Both the position numbers and the translations under genes were made by a program. Shown piece by piece: positions 8,841 to 17,153 of a stretch of 64,000 nt of DNA. The DNA comes from Halioglobus sp. GTDB taxonomy: Bacteria; Pseudomonadota; Gammaproteobacteria; Pseudomonadales; Halieaceae. Each line of letters opens with the position of its first letter. The stretch's first letter is position 1. The notes beneath the pieces were generated by a model, which saw only the letters and a program-made list of their open reading frames with translations, searched no databases and was not told the DNA's origin. Location: the NCBI GenBank assembly GCA_028825045.1, contig JAPKAY010000007.1:1-64000 (forward strand). Reading direction: 5' to 3'.

Positions 8841-9498
8841 CACTGTGACAAATTTTCATCCGGAATTGGATTTCATCACCGAATTCGCTGCGGGATCGCT
8901 TCCTCTGGCGCAATCGGCTTGTGTTTCCCTGCACATCACCCACTGCCGCCACTGCCAGCAAACCGCCGGGCAACTGGCCGACCTGGGGGCGAATCTCTTC
9001 GAAGCACAGGAGCCCATGCCCGTTGACGACATCCTTCTACACGCTGTGCTGGCAAGGCTGGATGAAGAGAAGCCACTTGAGTACGCCAACAAAAAAAGCA
9101 GCGAGAAGGATACACCGGCCATACTGCAACGACTCATGCGCGGTGATTTCAGTGATCTCAGCTGGAAGAATATCGGTGCCACTCTGCGCATTAGCTATCT
9201 GAAAACCGGAGATCCGGACCACGAGGTTGCGCTCTACCACATTCGAGCCGGCGGTCGCATTCCCGAACATACCCATCGCGGAACCGAGATGACACTCATC
9301 CTGGAAGGTGGATTTTCAGATGCAAACGGCAGCTACCACAAGGGCGATTTTCTGGTTAGACGAGCCGATGACGTGCACGCGCCCACGGCGCTGCAATCGG
9401 AAGATTGCATCTGCCTGGCGGTGCTGGATGCGCCTCTGAAATTTACCGATTGGAAATTTCGCTGGATGAACCCTTTCCTTAAGTTGCGTACACATTAA
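8830..9498 (+). CDS. chrR: ChrR-type zinc anti-sigma factor with C-terminal cupin
   Basis: The protein has 222 residues from a TTG start that overlaps the end of the sigma gene, with TGGAG upstream; a GTG at 8845 is the alternative. The N-terminal anti-sigma domain has His10, His35, Cys39 and Cys42, the same H-25-H-4-C-3-C spacing as the zinc ligands of Rhodobacter ChrR. The C-terminal cupin contains PEHTHRGTEM and a later His in DDVHAPT, a second metal site needed for the singlet oxygen response. It sequesters the sigma factor in the cytoplasm until the stress signal arrives. Confidence 0.95.
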   Translation: MNDNTVTNFHPELDFITEFAAGSLPLAQSACVSLHITHCRHCQQTAGQLADLGANLFEAQEPMPVDDILLHAVLARLDEEKPLEYANKKSSEKDTPAILQRLMRGDFSDLSWKNIGATLRISYLKTGDPDHEVALYHIRAGGRIPEHTHRGTEMTLILEGGFSDANGSYHKGDFLVRRADDVHAPTALQSEDCICLAVLDAPLKFTDWKFRWMNPFLKLRTH

Positions 9499-9524
9499 GC
9501 CTTCGGCACCTAGCTGCCGAAGGC
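9499..9524. terminator. Hairpin between convergent chrR and SDR genes, probable bidirectional terminator
   Basis: A perfect 10-bp stem (9499-9508 with 9515-9524) encloses a 6-nt loop. It begins right after the chrR stop. The stop codon of the convergent SDR gene (9510-9512) lies in the loop. There is no strong T-tract on either side, so termination efficiency is uncertain. Confidence 0.55.
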
Positions 9525-10286
9525 AGCTCCCCCGTCAACTTTGATAACGGCGCCGTTGGTGTATCTGGATGCATCCGACGCCAGATACAGTGCAGCACCC
9601 ACAATCTCATCCGGCTGTCCGGCGCGACCCAACGCCGCCATTGCTCCCACAGCCTCCTTGACCTCGTCACTCCACGCAGTCGCTATATCCGTTAGGAAAG
9701 CGCCCGGCATAATGCAATTGCAACGCACGTTTGGCCCAAAGGTGCGCGCCAAGCCCTGTGTAAGATTATTCAAGCCCGCTTTAGCCGCTGCATAAGGCAA
9801 TTCCGACGCGCTAGGTGCAACCGCGGCAATGCTGCTGACATTGATGATTGACCCGCCCTCCCCGAGCGCCATTTGTTCACCTACAACCGCCGACAAACGA
9901 TATGGACCCGCCAGATTGACCCCCATCACCTTGTCAAATAATTCTCGCGTGACAGTCGCCGGCGTTTCGTAGAGGGGCGACATACCGGCGTTGTTCACAA
10001 GCACGTCGATCCGATCATATTTTTCGTATACCGCTTCCGCTAGCGCATCGCAGGCATCCCAATCTCCCACATGACAGGCAATCGGCAAACACGTTTGACC
10101 TGTTTCTTGCCGGATTAGTTTCGCTGCTTTCTCACAGCCCGCTGCCTTGCGTGAGCTTATAACGACGCGGGCGCCAGCTTGAGCAAAGGCACGGCACATT
10201 TCGAAACCCAGGCCGCGGCTACCACCGGTAACCAGAATCACTTTGTCGGTCAGGTCAAAATGGCGGGCAATTTCCTTGGCTTGCAT
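9510..10286 (-). CDS. SDR-family oxidoreductase (FabG-like)
   Basis: This 258-residue classical short-chain dehydrogenase has the cofactor motif TGGSRGLG (about residues 20-27), NNAG, a catalytic Ser in NVSSIAAV and the pair YAAAK. It ends in a typical ASRYTNGAVIKVDGG stretch. It probably oxidises or reduces a hydroxy/keto group with NAD(P). GGAGGAAACC immediately upstream is a strong ribosome site. It stands alone, convergent with chrR, so no pathway is indicated. Confidence 0.9.
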   Translation of the reverse strand: MQAKEIARHFDLTDKVILVTGGSRGLGFEMCRAFAQAGARVVISSRKAAGCEKAAKLIRQETGQTCLPIACHVGDWDACDALAEAVYEKYDRIDVLVNNAGMSPLYETPATVTRELFDKVMGVNLAGPYRLSAVVGEQMALGEGGSIINVSSIAAVAPSASELPYAAAKAGLNNLTQGLARTFGPNVRCNCIMPGAFLTDIATAWSDEVKEAVGAMAALGRAGQPDEIVGAALYLASDASRYTNGAVIKVDGGAAFGS

Positions 10287-10585
10287 GATGGTTTCCTCCC
10301 CGTGCGATGAATATTGTTGTGCTCCGTGCAGGGGCGAAGTTTATCGTGTTTACAATACTCGTGTCAGCCGGGCAGCCTTCGCAGTATGTATTGGTTCAGG
10401 TTGGACAATATGCAGGTGAGACTGCAGGAGAATTAGAACGCAGTCACTAACACTATCCCACAAAGCCAACAGCCAACTGGACTTGATCAGCTCGCCTAAT
10501 ATAAGGTGGCACGAAAGAACAGCGCCCATAACACGCCACAAGGACACTCTCAGTCGATGGCCCCTCACGACCTGCCAGAATTTTC
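10287..10585. other. Gene-free divergent spacer
   Basis: This 299-bp spacer separates the leftward SDR gene from the rightward sulfotransferase gene. It must hold both promoters, but I could not pick convincing -35/-10 pairs. TTGATC and TAATAT near 10480-10505 are too close together to form a promoter. I see no repeat or RNA structure. Confidence 0.4.
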
Positions 10586-11341
10586 ATGAGTATTCAATTT
10601 GTGATCCTTGGCGCGCCCCGCACCGGCAGCACCCTGTTGGTCAGAACGCTGAACAGCCGGGATGACGTGCTTTGTCACGGAGAACTTTTGGGGCCGGACA
10701 AAGTCAGGGGCTATGAAGACGGCTTCGACCTGGTCGCCGCCAGTCCAGACGAACGAAAAGGGCGCGAACAGCGCCTGTTGCTAGAGCGGGAGCAAAGCCC
10801 GCTAGGGTTCATCAAACATGCGCTGGCAGGAACCCACGCAGCAACAGGACTAAAAGTTATTTACAGCCAGTTTTTAACGCCCAGCTGGAGCGACGTTGTT
10901 GAATATCTACTCACAACACCGGACACCAGGTTCATTCACCTGACCCGGCTCAATATGCTCAGACGCTATGTTTCCGAAAAAATTGCACAAGCTGGCGGTC
11001 CCATTCACTCCGGTGCTGGGGGCAGAAGTGAAGTACCCATGAAGGTACAGGTGGATATCGACGCGTTTCTGCAGCGGTCAAAAGAACTGGAGGCGGAGGC
11101 GAGTCATCTTGCGTCCCTGCTGTCTGGCCGACAGGTGCTAGAGATAACCTACGAGGAACTCGCGGCCGATACGCCAGCAACCATTGGGCGAATTGGTCAA
11201 TTTCTCGAGCTAACGATAACTCGCACAAAAGTCGAGCCCGCACTTGAAAAAGTGGGAGCAGCGGATCTCAGTAACGCGGTGAGTAACTACCAGGAGCTGC
11301 TGGAAAATCCCGCCACACGAGCTCTGGCACTGGCAAGTTAG
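10586..11341 (+). CDS. Sulfotransferase-family protein (small, Stf0-like)
   Basis: The protein has 251 residues. It begins with a sulfotransferase 5'-phosphosulfate loop, ILGAPRTGSTLLVRTL (about residues 7-22), and a later FIHLTRLNMLRRYVS resembles the 3'-phosphate contact. Such enzymes usually transfer sulfate from PAPS to a hydroxyl group of a sugar, lipid or steroid. It is much shorter than the three sulfotransferase-like proteins at 18-27 kb and lacks their N-terminal domain. The start has only a weak ribosome site. The acceptor is unknown. Confidence 0.82.
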   Translation: MSIQFVILGAPRTGSTLLVRTLNSRDDVLCHGELLGPDKVRGYEDGFDLVAASPDERKGREQRLLLEREQSPLGFIKHALAGTHAATGLKVIYSQFLTPSWSDVVEYLLTTPDTRFIHLTRLNMLRRYVSEKIAQAGGPIHSGAGGRSEVPMKVQVDIDAFLQRSKELEAEASHLASLLSGRQVLEITYEELAADTPATIGRIGQFLELTITRTKVEPALEKVGAADLSNAVSNYQELLENPATRALALAS

Positions 11342-11377
11342 GCGAACCCGAAAAAAAATGTAGCCTGTTACCGGCCA

Positions 11378-12157
11378 CTAGGCATTGCGGATTGTCACTC
11401 CACCATCCACCACCAACATAGCGCCAGTGGTAAATCCCGCTGCCGGCAGTACCAGGCTCAGTGTGGCATGGGCCACCTCCTCCGGCTCGCCGTAGCGGCG
11501 CAATACCGTTCGGCGATTGGCAAAGGTAGCCTTGTCGTCATCGGAAATCCCCGAAGTAATACCCGTGTGAATCGGCCCGGGGCAGACCGAGTTAACCGTG
11601 ATACCTTCCTTACCTAAATCCACCGCCATGGCGCGCGTAAGACCTACACTGGCGTGCTTGGCCACTACGTAGGCGCTCCCGTAACGCGTCGCCCCCAACG
11701 CTTCCGTAGAGGCTATGTTGACGATACGCGGATGAGCCGATTCGCGCAGACTGGGTAATGCGGCACGAATCGCCCAGGCCTGCGCCCCGGTCATCACTGC
11801 CAGAGACGTATCCCAGGCTTCACCGAAATTGTCAGCATCAACCGTCGTGGGAACAACCAGCCCCGCGTTATTCACCAGGATATCAATCGCGCCAAAATGT
11901 GTGGCGACTTCATTTACAGCCTGCTCCACCGCATCGCGCACCGAGAGATCTACCGTCAGAGCAAGCACTTGCGCGCCAACGGAACGAATCTCGTCGGCCA
12001 CCTCTTCAAGAGCGTCCCCGTTAATGTCCATAATAGCGACCCGCGCGCCCTCATCAGCAAACAGGTGGGCGGTGGCCCGCCCCATACCACTGGCAGCGCC
12101 AGTGACAATGGCGACACTTCCTTTGATTGAGCGGCTGAGCTGGCTTAATCGTTTCAA
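11378..12157 (-). CDS. SDR-family oxidoreductase
   Basis: The protein has 259 residues with TGAASGMG near residue 20, NNAG, a Ser in NIASTEALG and the pair YVVAK. The C-terminus FTTGAMLVVDGG is typical of classical SDRs. The start is a TTG preceded by AAGGAGAGCAAGA, and I see no better ATG. It is convergent with the sulfotransferase gene and divergent from phhB. The substrate is unknown. Confidence 0.9.
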   Translation of the reverse strand: MKRLSQLSRSIKGSVAIVTGAASGMGRATAHLFADEGARVAIMDINGDALEEVADEIRSVGAQVLALTVDLSVRDAVEQAVNEVATHFGAIDILVNNAGLVVPTTVDADNFGEAWDTSLAVMTGAQAWAIRAALPSLRESAHPRIVNIASTEALGATRYGSAYVVAKHASVGLTRAMAVDLGKEGITVNSVCPGPIHTGITSGISDDDKATFANRRTVLRRYGEPEEVAHATLSLVLPAAGFTTGAMLVVDGGVTIRNA

Positions 12158-12287
12158 TCTTGCTCTCCTTTAATTCTGTAAAACTCATCTGACCTTCAGC
12201 GCTGGCATTACCTGCCCACGCGAATGCGAAGATGCTACTGTATTACACGATAGAAAATCTATGGGGTACCTTATGAAGATTGAGAAA

Positions 12288-12563
12288 ATGTCAGACGCTG
12301 TGATTACAGAACAGCTTAGCGAGCTGACGCACTGGAGCCTGAGCAATAGCAAGCTACACCGTCAATTCGTGTTTGCCGATTTTGTAGAAGCCTTTGGTTT
12401 CATGACTCGGGTAGCCCTACTGGCGGAGACAGCGAATCACCACCCCGAATGGTCCAATGTTTACAACCGCGTAGAGGTTGACCTGACCACGCACGATGCC
12501 GGCGGCATTACAGAGCGTGATTTCAAGCTCGCACAGCGAATAAATCAATTGCTGCCGAAGTAG
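12288..12563 (+). CDS. phhB: 4a-hydroxytetrahydrobiopterin dehydratase (pterin-4a-carbinolamine dehydratase)
   Basis: The family signature is complete: an ETANHHPEW segment, YNRVEVDL and [13 protein letters not shown]. The enzyme dehydrates 4a-hydroxy-tetrahydropterin to regenerate the cofactor of aromatic amino acid hydroxylases. I chose the ATG at 12288 (91 residues), because [13 protein letters not shown] aligns with usual family N-termini; ATGs at 12261 and 12273 are in frame. No phenylalanine hydroxylase gene is visible in the window. The link to folE 8 kb away is only through pterin chemistry. Confidence 0.92.
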   Translation: MSDAVITEQLSELTHWSLSNSKLHRQFVFADFVEAFGFMTRVALLAETANHHPEWSNVYNRVEVDLTTHDAGGITERDFKLAQRINQLLPK

Positions 12564-12631
12564 CGACCACCCGCCTTACCGATATAGCTCGCCAGAATTG
12601 AGAAAGGCTAGCAAACACTTATAAACCGCGG

Positions 12632-13096
12632 TTACTCATCTGTCTGAGCTTTTTTTGCCTTACGCTCGTTCCGCATAGCGTCAAACTCCGCCTGTTGATC
12701 TGGCGTCAGAACACCGCGTATTCCCTCGCGAACTTCCTGGCGTGAGCCGCCACGTTCCTTTATCTCTCCAATTTCCGTCACCTGTTCATCAGTCAAGCCC
12801 AAATGCTGTTGCATGCGATCCATACGTTTTGCGGGGTCCCCCTGACGCTGCTTCCTCATCTTCGCCGCCTTGCCTTTTTGCTCGGGCGTTAGTACCGCAT
12901 TAATGTCGGCGCGGGTACCGCCGGCGTCGCGTATTGCTCGCATCTCTTGTACCTGCTCATCGGTCAGCTCGAGCTCATTCGCCATAGGGTGTTTGGGAGG
13001 TAATTTCTTAGCCACCTCGGTGGGCGCACTCTCCGACTCCGCCATTGCAACGCACGAAGCAAGTGTCCAAACAACTGCAAGAATAAGTTTATTCAT
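12632..13096 (-). CDS. Exported LTxxQ-like (Spy/CpxP-like) protein with two tandem repeats
   Basis: The protein has 154 residues with an N-terminal signal peptide (MNKLILAVVWTLASCVAMA). The mature part holds two related helical repeats, each starting with L-x-LTDEQV and ending with VLTPEQ or VLTPDQ, at about residues 41-83 and 97-147. It is strongly charged. LTxxQ motifs mark the Spy/CpxP periplasmic chaperone or metal-resistance families, so a periplasmic stress role is plausible. The match is by motif only. Confidence 0.72.
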   Translation of the reverse strand: MNKLILAVVWTLASCVAMAESESAPTEVAKKLPPKHPMANELELTDEQVQEMRAIRDAGGTRADINAVLTPEQKGKAAKMRKQRQGDPAKRMDRMQQHLGLTDEQVTEIGEIKERGGSRQEVREGIRGVLTPDQQAEFDAMRNERKAKKAQTDE

Positions 13097-13205
13097 TTTG
13101 GTACTCCTTGGGTGTGTTCAGGATTCATTTAATCAGAACTGAACGTAAATGGGGGCCCAATTAGGTTAAGAAGTGTTAAAGCGCACTACACATTTGCGAG
13201 ACAAG

Positions 13206-14144
13206 TCATGGCTCGAGCACGACCTTGATCGCGCCAGCCTGGCGATTGCCCGCAATAGCAAAGGCTTCCGCAGCAGCATCCAGTGGCAGACGGTGCGTGA
13301 TAAGTATGCCCGGTAATTCCGGCCGCTGGGCTAATAATTGAGCCGCGATCTCGACATCGCGCACCAGCCCCTGGCGACCGTACATATACGAGGCGAAAAG
13401 CTTCAGTCCCTTAAGACATATCTCAAAACCTGGAAATACTGCTTCCTCCCAATAGTTTGCCAGCAATACAATAACCGCGCCCGGTTTGCTCAGGCGCGCA
13501 GCCTGGGCGAGAGCGTCGGAGGTACCCGCGCATTCCACCACAAAATCGTATTCGCCAGTGGGGTCCAGCCCGGCACCGAGTTGTTCACCGGCCTTCTTTT
13601 GAGCGTCATGCCGCGCGGCGATGTCCACTGTTGCGACAAAGGGCGTCAACACCGCAGCGGCTGCCAGCCCCACCGCTCCCGCCCCGATAATTGCAACGCG
13701 GCTATCGGGTTTCAGGTCTAACATGCGAATGCCATGGGCTGCGACTGCCAGCGGTTCTACCAGACAGGCGTCACTGGCACTGACGTTGTTGGGCAGAACG
13801 ACAATACTGCGTTCAGGCACGATAATCTGCTCGGCCATTCCACCATCACGTCCAATACCGTACACCATGTCAGCACTCAGGCGGCAGTATTCATAATTAC
13901 CCCGCACACACATATCGCAGTGCCCACAGGGCGCAACCGGCTCCAGCGCCACCGCGCGCCCATCTTTGAGGGTACCTGCCACTTCATGACCGAGCGTAGA
14001 AGGAAGGTTAAAACCTGCGTTGACCATGTGCAGGTCGGAGCCGCAAATCCCCGCCGAGCGCACGTTGATTGTGACGCCCTCACCAGTGGGTGCAGGCACG
14101 TCAAGTACCTGAACCTGTTTATCACAACAACGCACCGCTTTCAT
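13206..14144 (-). CDS. Zinc-dependent alcohol dehydrogenase (MDR family)
   Basis: The protein has 312 residues. The N-terminal catalytic domain has AGICGSDLH (catalytic Zn Cys), GHEVAG and the structural-zinc cysteines in PCGHCDMCVRGNYEYC. The Rossmann domain contains IIGAGAVGLAAAA near residue 150. It is slightly short for the family (usually about 340). It probably oxidises an alcohol or polyol with NAD(P). Its ATG follows the stop codon of the upstream phosphotransferase gene with no gap, so the two are co-translated. Confidence 0.9.
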   Translation of the reverse strand: MKAVRCCDKQVQVLDVPAPTGEGVTINVRSAGICGSDLHMVNAGFNLPSTLGHEVAGTLKDGRAVALEPVAPCGHCDMCVRGNYEYCRLSADMVYGIGRDGGMAEQIIVPERSIVVLPNNVSASDACLVEPLAVAAHGIRMLDLKPDSRVAIIGAGAVGLAAAAVLTPFVATVDIAARHDAQKKAGEQLGAGLDPTGEYDFVVECAGTSDALAQAARLSKPGAVIVLLANYWEEAVFPGFEICLKGLKLFASYMYGRQGLVRDVEIAAQLLAQRPELPGILITHRLPLDAAAEAFAIAGNRQAGAIKVVLEP

Positions 14145-15359
14145 TTATCTATCTCCCTGTAAGAATTCCGCCAACCAACCCGGATAGTCCACCCGCTGAA
14201 TCGCCGCTACCGCTCGCCTGAGGATTTCTGTCATTAGCGTATCCTGCTCCTCGTTGAGCGCGCCAAAGCCGATAGAAACAACGATGGTCATCAGTGTGTG
14301 AAACGTAAGACTACGATACTCTTGCCAGGTTTGTTCCGGGTCAATGGCCTCCCCATAGTGGCCGCGACGCTGTACATAATAATCCACCAGCTCCCGTTCA
14401 TGTGCGGCAAGTGTTTCAACCGGCAGGGAGTCAATCAGGAAATACTGTACATCGCGAATACCCTTGCCCCAGTGAGTCGCCTGCCAGTCAAGCATGCCCA
14501 TCTCGTCGCCAGAGACAAAGAAGTTGCCGAGGTGACTGTCACCGTGCAACAGGGATAAGGGACCATCAAACCAGTACTTAATCAGTGTATCCCAATTTTG
14601 TACTGACTCTTGATAGGCCTGCACCACCACAGCGGGAATCGCACCCGGCCGTTTTTTCATGCAGGGTTTCAACGCGAGGCGATTCAGGTTCCGCGACACC
14701 AGGCCCATGGTGGGCGAAAGGAACAGGTGGTACTGCAACGGTAATATCGCCTCCCGCTCTTCAAGGCCTAGTCCGTAGTGACAGGCATGCAGCCGCGCAA
14801 GGGTATCCAGGCAGCGGTATACCAACTCCAACGAAGGGCCCTCCACCATGTCCGGATTGGTGAATAGCTCAACTGAGGGGTCGTCGTGTAGGTTTTCCTG
14901 CACCAGGAAGAAGCGCGTGCCCTGACAGCGAGTAGCGTAGGTAATCGGCGTACGCAGGGGCACATGGGCCGCCATGTGACGAAAGAAGTGTGACTCGAGG
15001 CGCCAGGCATTAATGATGCTGAAAAACCAGCGCGTTGCCAGCGACTCCATAGGGAGTTTAACGAACAGACTATCGGGCAAAGTGCGCTCACCCGGTTGCG
15101 CTATCGTCAGGACTACGTTGTGGCAGTTACTGCTGACTGAGGGGATACCCTGGCGCTGCACGGCGCTAATCTCCACCGGGCCCTGCAGGGGTGACAACAA
15201 TCCACTGCTCAGTAGATTGGCCAACACAGCGGGATTGGATACCTCACTGGCCTTGAACCGCATACTGCTACCGGTCACGTCGCCGACGGCGTCACTGGCC
15301 ACTCTCAGCCCTTCTATGGCCGCCACTCGGGCCATCTTTACCGTATCGACCACACTCAT
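14145..15359 (-). CDS. Aminoglycoside phosphotransferase (APH)-like kinase
   Basis: The protein has 404 residues. The kinase signatures are LLHGDSHLGNFF (catalytic loop, about residue 270) and MGMLDWQATHWG (metal-binding Asp). Related APH/EcKinase-like proteins phosphorylate small hydroxylated molecules and occur next to acyl-CoA genes in aerobic bacteria. AAGGAG precedes the ATG. It heads a two-gene unit with the zinc alcohol dehydrogenase and is divergent from the CrtI-like oxidoreductase, which hints at a shared substrate. Confidence 0.85.
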   Translation of the reverse strand: MSVVDTVKMARVAAIEGLRVASDAVGDVTGSSMRFKASEVSNPAVLANLLSSGLLSPLQGPVEISAVQRQGIPSVSSNCHNVVLTIAQPGERTLPDSLFVKLPMESLATRWFFSIINAWRLESHFFRHMAAHVPLRTPITYATRCQGTRFFLVQENLHDDPSVELFTNPDMVEGPSLELVYRCLDTLARLHACHYGLGLEEREAILPLQYHLFLSPTMGLVSRNLNRLALKPCMKKRPGAIPAVVVQAYQESVQNWDTLIKYWFDGPLSLLHGDSHLGNFFVSGDEMGMLDWQATHWGKGIRDVQYFLIDSLPVETLAAHERELVDYYVQRRGHYGEAIDPEQTWQEYRSLTFHTLMTIVVSIGFGALNEEQDTLMTEILRRAVAAIQRVDYPGWLAEFLQGDR

Positions 15360-15413
15360 GCCTGCTCCTTGTGCTGGGACTGAATTTAAGCGTCATACAG
15401 GCTTGCCGCCATA

Positions 15414-15435
15414 GGACATTTTTAATAATATGTCC
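15414..15435. promoter_or_regulatory. Inverted repeat in a divergent promoter region, candidate operator
   Basis: GGACAT (15414-15419) and ATGTCC (15430-15435) form an inverted repeat around a 10-nt AT-rich spacer between the divergent phosphotransferase and CrtI-like genes. A TetR gene lies at the other end of the CrtI-like gene. Position and symmetry suit a repressor site, but no binding evidence exists. Confidence 0.35.
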
Positions 15436-15482
15436 CATACTAGGTAACTACAAGCTACCGCCCCAGTCGAGGAGCGCAGAGT

Positions 15483-17153
15483 ATGGCCAACCAGACCGCC
15501 AGTAACAGCGACGTCGGACGACACGATAAGCCATTTGACAGCATCATCGTAGGAGCTGGCCACAATGGTCTGGCCACCGCGCTCGTGCTGGCCCGCAATG
15601 GACACCAGGTATTGGTACTGGAAAAGAATGACTATGTGGGTGGCATGGGCGGCACTCGGGAAATCCTGAAAGGATGTCGCAACGAGGTGGGCGCGAGTTG
15701 TCTGTTTCCATTGTCCGCAGAAATAAAACGCTACTTCGATTTTGAAGGCCACGGTGTCGAACTAATTCCACTACCGGTGATGGCAGTTAACCTGACCGGC
15801 GCGGATGGACGCCCCCTTATTTTTTTCAAGAACCCGTTAAAGCTTTCATTCAATATCCTGCGCAGCTTCGGACCCGGCGCCATGCTGGGCTTTGTTCGCC
15901 TGATGAAATTTTGCGAGTACCCCGCTCGAGTGCTGGATCGTTTCACCGCACGCAAGGCACCACGCAAGCTGGAGGACCTTATCGCCGAGGCACCCACCCG
16001 GCGAGAACGCGAGCATCTGGAACTGGCATTCAACGGCTCCGCCATGGACATCATCGACAAGTTTTTCCCCGACCCGGTGAAGCACCGCGAGTTGCGAGCC
16101 AGCATGGCCTTTGCTGCAGTGCAGGCAACGTACAAGGGGCCCTATTCCCCCGGTTCCGGCCTATGCCTTATCTATACGATGGCGCAAGAGGGCTCGGAAG
16201 GCTTGATGCAGCGCGTAAAAGGAGGTCTGGGTCGCCTCTCAGACTGCCTGACCGAGCAAATTGAAGCATTGGGGGGTGAGGTGCGTTTAAAACAAAACGT
16301 GGTAGAAATTCTGGTTGAAGATAATCGTGCGGTAGGCGTGGAACTGAAAAACGGCACCCGTTTATACGCCGACTCCATTATTTCCAACCTGGACAAGCAA
16401 GCCACGTTCAACGTGCTACTGGCAGACCACTCCCTTGACGAGACAGACCAACAGAAGGTTGACGCCTTCAACCATCACGGTGCTTTTGTGCACATGCTGT
16501 TCAAACTAAAGGGCAAACCCACCTATTCACCGCATCTGGAAAAGCTCAACGGCATACCGGGTGCGCATTTTGGGGGCGCCATGGTGCTCGATCCAAAAGA
16601 ACTACAGAACAGCTACGAAACCTGCCTGCGCGGCGAACTGCCCGACCAGGTGCCGCTGGCGTTTCAGGTACCTACGGTGGTCGACCCAACCCTGGCACCA
16701 CCCGGCTACCATATTGCATCGGCCTATGGATTTTACTTCCCCTGCGAAGCCCAAAAATCAAAACGCGGCAAACTACGAGACCAGATGGCAGAAAAAATCA
16801 TTGATCACATCTGCCTGCATCTGCCGAATTTTCGCGAGTTAATCGTCGACCAGGCGATATTCTCATCGGATCACTTTGCCAGTATGCAGGGCGTCACCAA
16901 TGGCGACTGGACGCACGGACTGCTGCATCCAGACCAGATGATCGGCGAACGCTGCCTGATAGAAGGCACCGGGCACACCACCCCTGTGGCAAACCTGTAC
17001 CTGTGCGGCGCCTCTTGCCATCCGGGGCCGGGCGTCACTTTTTTGCCAGGCTACAACTGCGCCCACGAAATTATGGCTGCGCGAGTCGCTGTTGGAACAA
17101 CTGCTTCAGTAGCTATTTCAGCAAAACGGGCACCAGCAGCGCGTGCAGCGTAG
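15483..17153 (+). CDS. Phytoene-desaturase-like FAD/NAD(P) oxidoreductase
   Basis: The protein has 556 residues. The FAD-binding site is IIVGAGHNGLATALVLARNG near residue 20-40, and the C-terminal GASCHPGPGVTFLPGYN matches the carotenoid isomerase/CrtI-like family. No other carotenoid genes are nearby, so it is more likely a lipid or terpenoid dehydrogenase than a carotenoid enzyme. GAGGAGCGCAGAGT precedes the ATG. Its last 41 bp overlap the end of the convergent TetR gene. Confidence 0.88.
   Translation: MANQTASNSDVGRHDKPFDSIIVGAGHNGLATALVLARNGHQVLVLEKNDYVGGMGGTREILKGCRNEVGASCLFPLSAEIKRYFDFEGHGVELIPLPVMAVNLTGADGRPLIFFKNPLKLSFNILRSFGPGAMLGFVRLMKFCEYPARVLDRFTARKAPRKLEDLIAEAPTRREREHLELAFNGSAMDIIDKFFPDPVKHRELRASMAFAAVQATYKGPYSPGSGLCLIYTMAQEGSEGLMQRVKGGLGRLSDCLTEQIEALGGEVRLKQNVVEILVEDNRAVGVELKNGTRLYADSIISNLDKQATFNVLLADHSLDETDQQKVDAFNHHGAFVHMLFKLKGKPTYSPHLEKLNGIPGAHFGGAMVLDPKELQNSYETCLRGELPDQVPLAFQVPTVVDPTLAPPGYHIASAYGFYFPCEAQKSKRGKLRDQMAEKIIDHICLHLPNFRELIVDQAIFSSDHFASMQGVTNGDWTHGLLHPDQMIGERCLIEGTGHTTPVANLYLCGASCHPGPGVTFLPGYNCAHEIMAARVAVGTTASVAISAKRAPAARAA

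Noticed and set aside
15483..17153. A carotenoid biosynthesis role for the CrtI-like protein
   Set aside because: No phytoene synthase, cyclase or GGPP synthase gene lies in the window, and neighbours point to lipid or terpenoid metabolism.
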